From Vespula vulgaris (lineage: Eukaryota > Arthropoda > Insecta > Hymenoptera > Vespidae), in contig NC_066588.1 of the NCBI RefSeq assembly GCF_905475345.1, positions 372,001 through 436,000 of the forward strand: a stretch of 64,000 bases of DNA, given 5' to 3'. Position numbers and translations under genes: made by a program. The notes under the pieces are model-generated. The model did no database searches. It was not told where the DNA came from and saw nothing but the letters and a program-made list of their open reading frames with translations. The first letter of the stretch is position 1. Each line of letters begins with the position of its first letter. Positions 11,902 through 22,611 of the stretch are shown piece by piece.

Positions 11902-14900
11902 TCATAAACTGTCATCACTGTCATCAGCAGGTGCTTCAACAGGAGGAACATTTCCATCAAGTATCGGCCCGTTTCCTTCTCTGTTTGTATCAGTTTCGTG
12001 TTCCATAGAACTATTATTTTGAATTTGTTGTTCCTCTGCTAGAAATAACGACGAAAGAAATTTAAATGATTATATTTTTATCAGGACAAAATGAAAAGCA
12101 AACGATTAGATTTGATAACCTGCCTGATTGTGTTCCCGGAGAATCTTCATCACCTTGACCTGGACTTAATATAGCTTCTTTTATTTGACTATTTACACCT
12201 TTCGGGTCTAAATCTGTTGCCCAACTAAAGTACATCAGTGCAAGATGAGTATTTCCTAGTTTCTTATGCACCTTCAATGAAAATAAAAATAAGATAAAGA
12301 AGAAAAATGAATAAGAACGATATTACATCGAATAAAGAATATCTTACCTTTCCTATCGAATAATAGACTAGAGATTCTTTGGGCACGATATTTTTTAATT
12401 CTTCGAACTCTCGTAATGCTTCGGCGTGCCGACCAATTGAAAAATTAATGGTTGCACGATGGAATTTACAAAGAGTATTATTAGGATCGTTAGTAATAGC
12501 AGCATTTAATGTTCTTAAAGCTTGATCGGTTTTTTTGAGGGCATGTTGTACGACACCTATATGGCACATAATTGCCGAGTTCTGTGGATTTATTTGCAAA
12601 GCTCGTTTAAAATGTAATTCTGCTAAGCTATATTGTTCTTGTTTAGAAAATATTGTTCCCAAGCCAAACCTAAAATACAGATTAGCATTGAAAATATATT
12701 TTTTTATGAAACTATGAAACCATAAAGTATAACATTTTAAATCCTTTACCATGCATTGTAGTGTCTGGGATCAAGTCTAATTGCATTACGAAACGCTGTA
12801 ATTGCCTTATCCAATTCCTCAGTCATAACATATTCATGACCAAGGAGTGTATATGCATATGGAAAATTAGGATCTACCTAAAAAATTTGAAAATAGTATT
12901 TTATTTTGTAGTAGGTAAAATGACTTTGTTTATTATAAAGCAATACTTTTCGTGACAATAATTTAATTTTATACCTGAATAGCTCTTTGGAAAAACTTGA
13001 TCGCTGTTTCATGCTCAGTTTGAGCAGAGAATAGATTACCCGTGGCACACCATGCAGCTGGTGAATTACGATCTTCGGAAACGAGTTCTTGAGCCAGCGT
13101 AGAAAGTTGTACTTCTGCGTGCATATGCCATAGAACTGTACTATATATTTCCATTAATTCAGTCCTTTGTGGTTCTAATTGTCTGACTTCAGCAAAATAA
13201 CTGTGAGTTTAATATCGAATTAAATTTAGAATTGTTTAATATATATATATATATATATATTACTTGATATTTTTCTAATGCGTAATAATATAGTATCACT
13301 TGCCCAGCTGATTTTTTGTAATCTATCATCTCAAAATGAGCACGTGCTAACATAGATAGTACCCATCCTGTATTATAATGTTGCGTTGGAAGAACACTAA
13401 GGATCTCAATAGCTTGTGCACAATTGTACTGGCTTAAATGTTGATATGCCGTACCAAGTTCTTTTAACAAAGACATTAAACCTTCTGTAAATAAATAAAA
13501 ATGTGTATATATATATATTACTCTTTGTTCTCGGAATAAAACATTATATAAAATATTTGGAATTTACCAGCACATTGTTTTTGCAATGTCACGGCACAAT
13601 GAGCAATGCTACTTTGGTTATTCAATGCATTTACATTTGCTACAGCCTTTTCAGACGTAATTGTTTCATTCTTCTCTTTTTCATTTCGATTTCTCTCATT
13701 TAAGTCATTAAAATTAGTTTTATTTAAATTTGTTTTGGATAGTCTTGCTTTCGCTTTTCTTGATGGTGACTTAGGTGTTGCAAATTTATTTCTATTAGGT
13801 GACTTATTATTTTCCTACAATAAAGATATAATAATTATTATTAATAACTATATTATCAAATTAAGCAGTACGTACAATTCTAACAATACGTACCTTAACC
13901 GAATAACTGTGACTGAACAATCTCGACGACCGTCTAACATTTGTACCCTGAAGAGTAGGTGGTGCAGGTGCAGGAGTACTTGGTGTTACTGTGACTATAT
14001 TAGCAGTATTACTTGCATTACCAGATTGAGAAAATACTGGTTTACCTTGTTGTAAAGGTGTTTCCTTCCTTGAAATAAATTGCTAAAAAATATATAAAAT
14101 TCATTTCAATGTACAATTTAAACAAAATCTACTATTACATTTTGTCCCTTACCCCTACATGAGCCCTCAAATTACTAACACATTTTGCTAAACTTTTTTG
14201 GTCATTTGCTTCTGTAAGAGTCGTATGAGAAGGTAAAACGGTAGGTTCAGGCGTGTTGCTTTCCAATGGCAAGATACCAAAACTAGGTGTAAGAGGACTC
14301 ATAGAATTACTGAACATACTCCGATATCGAGGAAGTTTAGCACGAGGTGATATCGAAGAAGGATGAATATAGTGTGCAGGTATACTTTGCGGGCTTTCTT
14401 CTATAGACGAATACAACCGTACACTAGGTGCTACGTTGTTTATGATCGTTGCGGTTGTAGTTTGCACAGGAGTACTACAATAAATTATTACCATCATAAT
14501 ATAGATAAGTTAAGATGAAAAAAGGCAAATATTTACCTATTAGTGCCATTTGGTGTAGGAGTACTATTTGTATTGTTAACAGGTACAATAAAATCAGGTT
14601 CTGGAATATAACTTAGAATTGGTGTTACACCATGGCACATAGCAAAATTATCTAATTTGTCCAGATTGAAGATCTTTGCTGGATCTACTTTTTCTCCTAC
14701 ATTACATAATTCTTCGAAAGAATGCCATAAAAATGGATTCATTTTTAAAGCCAATTTATGTGCTTCATTGCCTTTAGCAGTGCGCATCATTTTATAATAA
14801 ATTTTAGCTATTATCTGCAGTGAAAAACATGCCTGTTCACCAAATTGAGTTGTAATCTCTTCTAAACTTTTTAACTGCTTATAGTATCCACCGATTATTG

Positions 14901-15819
14901 CTGCTTCTGCTTCCGCATACCTGAAAACGTTAAATTAAAATTGACAATTAAACATCAGAAGATCGAAATTTCACATTTATATCTCTTTTCACTTACTTTT
15001 CCAAATCATAACAGCATTTTGCCAAAAGAAACCTACATTGTGCAGAACTAGGTGCTTTTTTAGAAAGTAAGGCATGAGCTTGCCTAATTCTTCCAGAACG
15101 ATAATAACAAGTTGCCAAAAGAAATAATGTTTCTTCTGTATCCACTGTAAAATACATTAATTATGTATCACCAGCATAAAAAGCAATTGTCAAACACTAA
15201 AATATTAAAAGACATATTATTACCTTCCGCGCATAATCTTTCTGCCAAAAATATTGCATCTGGATAAGCATAATGATTTAAACAGTGCCATATGGCTGCC
15301 TGGAATTACAAATATAAAAAGAAAGTAATCAATGTGATACAATTGTACTCATTATCACACAATCATAATATATAAACACAACCATAAACACTCCTGAATT
15401 AGTGTGTAAAAAAATATATAATTAAACATTCAACAATTTGCCTAAATAGAAATTTTTATAACAAAAACTCGCGCGTTTAATAAACTATTGTAATTATTTA
15501 TAAATATTTGTTTTCCCATATAAAATCACTGGAGTAACAGTTTTCAAGGAACACAATATAAGATAGTAAATGTTAAAACAGCGCAAGTTCTTTATGTAGT
15601 TAATACTAAAAAAAGAAAAAAGAAAAAAATAACTTTAGAAATTACTTCATAATTTGCAGAAATCAACATTTCTTACTAAGTAAATACACAAGAGAATGGC
15701 CTTAATTTTGAGACGTCAATATCAATAAGTGTGGATGTATCCCGTCTAAAAATTATACGTCATCTATAGTTCTTCAGGATATCTGCTGTGTTTACCTGCA
15801 CTGGCTCCTGCACAATCAT
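11902..15819 (-). CDS. Cdc27: Cell division cycle protein 27 (APC3), TPR subunit of the anaphase-promoting complex
   Basis: Thirteen coding exons on the minus strand: 15796-15819, 15224-15299, 14997-15144, 14537-14920, 14153-14474, 13894-14082, 13568-13814, 13304-13484, 12975-13200, 12750-12877, 12348-12669, 12124-12271 and 11902-12038; 843 aa. The first exon codes only eight residues (MIVQEPVQ), matching the family start. The N-terminal TPR dimer region (CYYRSGRIRQAHALL) is followed by a disordered middle with SPLTPSFGILPLE and RRSSRLF, then C-terminal TPRs containing HYNTGWVL, MEIYSTVLWH, AIKFFQRAIQVDPN, CHIGVVQHALKK and PKESLVYYSIGK, and an acidic tail. It is a core scaffold of the APC/C ubiquitin ligase, binding the IR tails of Cdc20/Cdh1 and APC10. 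Intron 8 needs a GC donor to keep frame and the donor of the last intron is uncertain. It lies head-to-head with a candidate APC16 gene. Confidence 0.95.
13238..13260. repeat. (AT)n microsatellite in Cdc27 intron 8
   Basis: About eleven AT dinucleotides lie inside the intron between the exons at 12975-13200 and 13304-13484, downstream of the GC donor. Confidence 0.9.
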
Positions 15820-16887
15820 CGTTTACACCGCGGAAGTGATCATAAAAAAGAATAATATCTTAACAGTTCTAATAAAATTTAATTAGGAAAATCCGAAGTC
15901 GAACAACCGATGCATATAAAAATTCTTCAGGAGTCCATCTTTTGTCGGATTCCTTTTGAAGTGAGCAACTGACTTCACGGAGAAGGTTAGCCAACGTACT
16001 GAAAATCTTTTCTCTATGTTTCAAGCTTTATTTTTTTGTCGACGCTTAAAAGATTGCATTGCAAATTAATCTTAACTTAATAATAAAACATATTTCCAAT
16101 ACTACAAGCTTCAAATGATTGTTAAGTTTAATAACAATCTACTTATTTTGCATAAATTGATAAAGCAACAAATCAAGTACTCGTTACGAAATAAGATAAC
16201 TATAGATAACTTCAATCGTTTCCAATAAGGTCTATACATACATGTAAATTATTTTCCATATCATCAATTCTATGATTGGCTGCTAATGATAAATAGTTTA
16301 TTATTGGATACTCGAAAATGCCGTCTTCTATTCCATTAAAAAATTTGTTATATTTCTAAAGTTAAATATTCAATAATTTCACATATGTTCATTGACTTTT
16401 GTTCCATAAACTTTTCATACTTTATATTAGAGAATTTTTAATTCAAATTAAATATCATATTTCTTATAATCCGAAAATTATTAATAATCCAATGAGAGTG
16501 TTGCTTTGTACAGATAAAGAATTCAAATTGTAATTTATATGTGGATATACTATATATGTATTAATGTGTATACACGTATTATACAGACCCGCATAAAATG
16601 TTTTAATGTTTGATTTTTTGATTCTTTAATTTTTTATCATATAGATGTAGATATCGATGTTTAAAAGTACACGTACGATTCGCGTGAAAATTATTTTAAA
16701 AAACGGTATCTCCTTCTTTATTTCTTCTTCTAATATTTAATAAAAATACGTATAAATAATAACAAGTTTTTTACAGCTATTTTACTGATATCTCAAATTC
16801 ATAAGGAAAGTATATTAGAATATTCAAAGATCAAAATTGAATGGACGAAATATTGAAGATTAGACGATTGTTTATTAGTAGCAAATT
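15820..16887. promoter_or_regulatory. divergent promoter region between Cdc27 and the APC16-like/armi unit
   Basis: About 1.07 kb of AT-rich DNA without an ORF separates the Cdc27 start codon (minus strand) from the APC16-like start codon (plus strand). It must hold the promoters of both, though I see no clear TATA box. The part nearest Cdc27 (15.78-16.0 kb) is the GC-richer end and could be the Cdc27 5' UTR. Confidence 0.45.
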
Positions 16888-17254
16888 ATGAACACGTCTA
16901 CGTTATCGTCAAATACTTTAGGACATTCGACGGGACAAAGAACATCAGAATCACAAGATTCAGAGTTGACATCTAGTGGATCCCATACATGCAAAATTTT
17001 AAATCAAATAAAATCTGAGCTACAAGAACAGAAGCAACAGAAACGACTGTTGAAAGAATTGCATTTGAAAAGAGTACAATCATTGCGTAAAGAATTGGAA
17101 TACCTTAAAGCAACCGAGTGGAAATATCAACCTATAGATCGGTACGTGTTTGATTTGTCAGTTAATTATTTCTTATTGTTAGAAAGGTTGAAGAAAATAG
17201 CATTATAAAAAATGTAACATTCGCAGATATTTGGACCAGAGTTACAGAAACTAA
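16888..17254 (+). CDS. small protein resembling anaphase-promoting complex subunit 16 (APC16)
   Basis: Two exons, 16888-17141 and 17227-17254, joined at a GTACGT donor and a TCGCAG acceptor, give 93 aa. The N-terminal ~35 residues are Ser/Thr-rich and probably disordered. A helix or coiled coil follows (NQIKSELQEQKQQKRLLKEL), then a C-terminal block LRKELEYLKATEWKYQPID. From memory this block matches the C-terminus of metazoan APC16 (Glu-Leu-Glu, a few residues, Glu-Trp, aromatic/basic, Pro-Ile). APC16 is a small helical APC/C subunit that binds the APC3/APC7 TPR arm, and Cdc27/APC3 is the divergent neighbour. The stop codon TAA at 17252-17254 is two bases before the armitage ATG. The homology is short, so the call is tentative; if the intron is retained the protein would end in a different tail at about 17206. 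Confidence 0.6.
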
Positions 17255-17256
17255 AA

Positions 17257-20200
17257 ATGTTATCTTTCATGTATAATATTATTAATAATGTTTTGAGATA
17301 TAAATTTTCTCCGCAACCGGAAGAAGATGACATAAATGTTGTCATAGCTAAGCTTGAAAATACTAAGGATGAAAGTACATTGACATCGAAGTATGAAGAA
17401 CCCTATAACAAAGAAGGATGTTATTATAAAACAGGAAATGTTACGTTTGTCAATGATGATTATATTCTTATAGACAACCGTTATATGTGCGATGCAACCA
17501 GTGTACTAATTGGTAAACCTAAAGTTGGAGATGTGGTTTATTACTTAGCGTACAAAAAAAATGAGGATAATGATCAAAAAATATGTAAGATTATATCTGT
17601 AATAGAAGAGTCTTGGGATAATACAATTACTGTATCACAAACAAATATTGACAAAGCAGATATATTAATAAGAAGTATTATCGGAAAAGTAATTAGACGG
17701 GAGGGCAGGAAAGCATTCATTGATCCTAATGACATTTGTATTGATCTAGATAAGATAAATTCTGAATTTATCCCTGTAGTTGGAGATTGGTTGAAGGTAG
17801 AATCTTTGGTAGAGGTAAATGAGAATAAGACAGATTTAACTGGAGAAATTTTAGAAATTAGTAGAATACAACCTTTAAGATTCAAATTGGATATTGATGT
17901 TATAACTGATTATGATCCTGTAAAACAGTATGGAACAATTGGAAAAAGTATTGTATTTAATAAAGCTGCTTGTGAATCTGGTTATATACCTTACGTAGGT
18001 GATAAAGTAGCTAGTGATACTATAGAAAGTGATCAAGGCATCTATTCATGGAGATCTTTGTCTGTAGTTCCATTAGTACAGGCAAGAAAATTTTCATCAT
18101 TATACGATAGTACCTAATTTATTTAAATATACAATTTATGATAATTTATTTCTAGGTGTCAGGTAAAACTAAACAACTTCCAACTTCAGAGTCTTCGCAG
18201 CCTTCACAAATACCACAATTCAATCTGGATACATTGATTAAAAATAAGTGTGGCATAATTATTAGTAATGACTTAAAAGTCAATATAAATATTCAAGAAG
18301 AGAAAGATGTATTTGTTTTAATACAGAATACAAGTTCTGCTAGTCATATTTTATGTAAAGGGTGCTTCATGTCAAAGAAAGCACAATCACAATTATCTTT
18401 AGTATGGCCTGCAGTTAACCAAACTACTACTTTAAATCCTTCTACAACAATTTCCTACCAATTTAAATGCAGTGCAAAGTTTGTAGGAATTTCTGAAGAA
18501 TTATTTATCTTTAATTTTAAAGGATTCCAAATAGGAAGAATTTTTCAAATAATTGTTAAACCAAAAAATATCTTAGATACTCAAAAAAGGCACTTTTATA
18601 AAAAAGATAACTATGTTCCATTTATAGATCAACAAGAAGAATCGATGTATGTTCCAGGGATACGACCCTGTAAACCACCTGCATTTATAAAAATGCGTAA
18701 TGGTGTGTTTAAAGTACCACAGCGATTTTGGGATGCTGTATTAAATAATTTAAATAAATCACAAGTTGAACATGAAATTGCAGTTGGAAATGCAATACCT
18801 TGTTTATTACAAAGATTATGTTTTGAAACATATAGAGATCGTTTTCATGCTTTATTGTATTTGGAAGAAATTGATCAAACTTTTACTATGCAACAATATG
18901 ACATGGAAAGTGCTGTAATGAAACATTGTGGGGATTATCTTAGCTTAAAAGTAGTTGGTCTAGCAGAAAAACGACCTTCTCTCCTTATTGGTGATAAAGC
19001 TATAGTATCCTTCAAATGGGATAAACATCAAGGTATATATATTTATTTGCTTTTATTAACAGACGAAAAGGTCTTTATTCTGTTGTTATTTTTGTTATTG
19101 TTTCAATTGAATTGAAATGATATATTCAAATAAAAAATTATATTTATTTCTGAAACCATTATTAGGTAAATTGAAATATGAAGGATATATTCACAAAATG
19201 ACAAACACAGAGATTTTCCTAAAATTTAATAAAAAATTCCATCAGGAATATAATAATGAAGATTGTCAAGTAACATTTAAAAGTTCTACTACTGTTATGC
19301 AACGTTGTCACAATGCTGTTAATTTAGCAGTATTACATTTAGGAGCTGAATTTCTTTTTCCTACACGTATTATTACAAAAGATCCACAAGTAATTTTAGA
19401 TGTCATTGATACCGAAGAGAAAGCACCTCGTGAAAAAAGAGAATATAAACGAAATGGATCTGTTTCATCTGTATCTTCAAGTACAATTAGCGATAGTTCT
19501 GATAGTAAATTATTGCCAAAAGTATCAGTTGCAGAAAGACTTTTTAAAGTCAAACCTATGGAACAACCAAAGAATATAGCAGAATATATTAATTTAGTTA
19601 CAGTTGATCATGATACTGATAATAATACTAAGAATATTAGTGAATTTAATAAAGATAAGGATAAAAATAAAGATAAAGATAAAGATAAAGATAAAGATAA
19701 AGACACTTTTATTAATTCTGACATAGGATGTAAAAAGCAAGTAGCTCCAGATTCTTCCAATACTCCTAATGATACAGCTTTAGATAAGTGTATTTCACAA
19801 ATAAAAGAACGGAAATTAATTTGGTTTAATAAAACTTTAAATTATTATCAAAAAGAGGCTGTAAAAAATATCTTAAAAGGATTAGCTCGTCCTTTGCCAT
19901 ATGTGATATTTGGTCCACCTGGTACAGGAAAGACTGTTACTTTATGTGAAACAATTCTACAAATATTAACAATTCTACCTGAAAGTAGACTTTTAATTGC
20001 TACACCATCAAACAGTTCAGCAAATTTAATATTGGAGAGACTATTGGATAGTAAAATATTGAAACCTGGTGACTTGGTAAATATTTTTTATTTATTCTAT
20101 TTGTCTTTAACTATATCATAGAAGATAATTTTTAGGTACGACTTATAGCGCATCATTGTCTAGACGATGGTACTATCCCAAAAAGATTATTGCCATACTG

Positions 20201-21484
20201 TGCAACTGCAGACATTGCTGTAGAAGGAACACGTCATAAATTAGAATCATCTGTCCAAGGTCCTAAGATTAATTGTACTATGAGTACACTTGGACGTCAT
20301 AGAATTACAATTGGCACTTGTATTGCTTTGGGAGTATTATACAATATGGGCTTTTCTCGCAGTCATTTCTCTCACGTACTGATAGATGAAGCAGGCCAAG
20401 CAACAGAGCCAGAAATTATGGTACCACTAAGTTTCATTCATGCTAATCATGGACAAGTAATTCTTGCAGGTGATCCATTACAACTTGGTCCAGTTGTACA
20501 GAGTAGATTGGCAAAACATTTTGGTTTGGAGGAATCATTCCTCTCAAGACTACTTTATCAATTTCCTTACCAAAGAGATCCCGAAGGATTTGAAACTTGT
20601 TATGACCCAAGACTTGTAACAAAACTTGTTATAAATTATCGAAGTTTACCAGAGATACTAGAACTGCCCAATTCATTATTTTACAACTCTGAATTACAAC
20701 CAAAGGTACTTATATTAATATCTCAAATAAAAAAATATTCGTTGTAATTTTAAATAATATATCATTTTCTAGATTTCATGTAAAAATAGTGACGAAGCGC
20801 AGCTTTTACGATCATTAGCTGAAGAATTGCCTGAAAGAATAGGATTACCACCAGCTATACTTTTTCATGGAATAAAAGGAGAAAATTTAAGAGATTATGA
20901 TAGTCCAAGTTGGTATAATCCTGAAGAAGCAACACAAGTATATCTTTACCTTTTAAAATTATACAAGCATGGAATTTGTGCAGAAGATATTGGTATCATA
21001 ACACCTTACCAAAAGCAGGTAAAAATTATAAATATATACATAATTAATTGTACTAATCATACTTATATATATATAATTGATTATGTACCTTACATCTCTC
21101 CTTATAAAGGTTTTGCAAATTCGACAATTGCTTTTGGAATTAAATATTGACTGTCCAAAAGTCAGCAGTGTTGAAGGATTCCAAGGACAAGAACGAAAAA
21201 TAATAATTCTTTCAACAGTGCGATCCTCCACAAATTTTATCAGTGAAGATATCAAACATGCTTTGGGATTTATTGCTTCACCAAAAAGATTAAATGTTGC
21301 GATCACTCGAGCACGTGCTTTACTCATTATTCTTGGAAATCCTGAATTATTAGTTGAAGATCCATACTGGAGAAGTGTTCTCATCTATTGTCTTGACCGA
21401 AATAGTTATACTGGATGTAATTTCGTACCATTTCATCTTAATAATTCTTTTACAGAAACAGATAGTATATTGGATGAAGCTTAA
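17257..21484 (+). CDS. armi: Armitage/MOV10L1-type RNA helicase of the piRNA pathway
   Basis: Six coding exons: 17257-18081, 18156-19032, 19166-20076, 20136-20705, 20773-21018 and 21110-21484, about 1267 aa. The start MLS followed by a hydrophobic helix agrees with the MOV10L1 family start, supporting ATG 17257. The N-terminal half has the repeated small domains of the family (YIPYVGDKVA and similar). The C-terminal half is an SF1 Upf1-like helicase: Walker A GPPGTGKT (about residues 817-824), motif II DEAG (about 955-958) in VLIDEAGQATEPE, motif III AGDPLQLGP, motif V VEGFQGQE and motif VI NVAITRAR. In animals it binds and threads piRNA precursor transcripts at mitochondria for phased piRNA production. 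A Lys-Asp repeat sits before the helicase core. Intron 1 appears to use a GC donor (CAG|GCAAGA); TTA|GTACAG at 18075 also keeps frame. The ORF starts 2 nt after the APC16-like stop. Confidence 0.93.
19651..19706 (+). repeat. hexamer repeat AAAGAT coding Lys-Asp in armi
   Basis: Imperfect then perfect AAAGAT copies in exon 3 code an alternating Lys-Asp run. It lies in the poorly conserved linker before the helicase core and is expected to vary in length between individuals. Confidence 0.9.
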
Positions 21485-22335
21485 CATATCATGTATACGT
21501 ATGTATCATTGGTATTGTAAAATATGTAAAAGACATCAATTATTTTTATTTTTGTATCACTTTTTTTTTTATTAACTAGGTGTTTCAACGCACTGATAAT
21601 AGTTAGAAAAAATAAGAAAGCACATAATGAATAAGAAAAATATATTACATTTCTCTATTTAAATGTAATCGATAATAAGTAAATGTAATCATTTTTTATG
21701 TTTTAGAAAAAGTTTATTATTTCAAAAGATCTATATTGATTTTTTCAAAATGAATAAAACATTTTTTTTTTTTTTTATATAGTAAATATGATAGATTTTT
21801 ATACAATGATGTACATAGCTACGCATCCAGCAGTAATACAGCGTGTATTCTTTAATAAGTTTATATGCTCGAGATAAGTTATAATGCTGTGTATCATCTT
21901 TGTATTCATATATTTTATCATACAGTTTTGTATAAGATGTTTAGACGTCACACATCCATATTCCAAGACCGATGATACTGTAAAAAAAAAATATGTTTAC
22001 TTATAATTTTTAAAAACAGAAGTATATTATTATGGATTCTAAATTCTTAGAATAAAGCACAAATAAAGCAATATTTTATTTATAAAAAATATATTAATGT
22101 GTCACAAAATTTAAACATTCTACATTGTTAAATAATTTTGGAAGTTCATAAAAAATATTTTTTTTATTTTTACTAAATTACTATATATTACTATGATGAA
22201 GATAAATCATACAAAGAATGTTAATGTATAAAATATCTTGTAACTTAAGTAATCTATGCAAATAAATAGTGATGCATCTTATATGAGGCTGAGAATGAAA
22301 ACACAAGAAAAAAAAACAATTACATGTTTTTTTAT

Positions 22336-22375
<40 letters not shown>

Positions 22376-22611
22376 GCGTGTTATATATACACACACATAA
22401 AATAGTTTTTTTCACCATCAGCAATGTGACTATCCTATCATGCTTTGATGTAAAAATCTTTTGCTTGTTGATATTAATAGCATCAAACTTTTTATAATAA
22501 AATTATTGACTTCCAACTACCTTTATTTCCACTATTATTGCGATTTGACAGATTCAAAACAAAGAACAAGACACTCTAAGTGGATTTTGTTACAAGCGAT
22601 ACTGACCTCTA
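21485..22611. other. convergent 3' flanks of armi and eIF3e
   Basis: There is no gene. Very AT-rich sequence holds several AATAAA signals (near 21755 and 22050 on the plus strand), so it should contain the polyadenylation sites of both genes. A (GT)n microsatellite lies at 22339-22371. Confidence 0.6.
22339..22371. repeat. (GT)n microsatellite
   Basis: About sixteen GT units lie between the convergent armi and eIF3e genes. Confidence 0.95.

Noticed and set aside
13189..13303. Read-through of the Cdc27 exon into a QVILYYY... tail
   Set aside because: It arises from reading past the GC donor into the intron. The next exon joins in frame at the GC site and restores the conserved TPR sequence.
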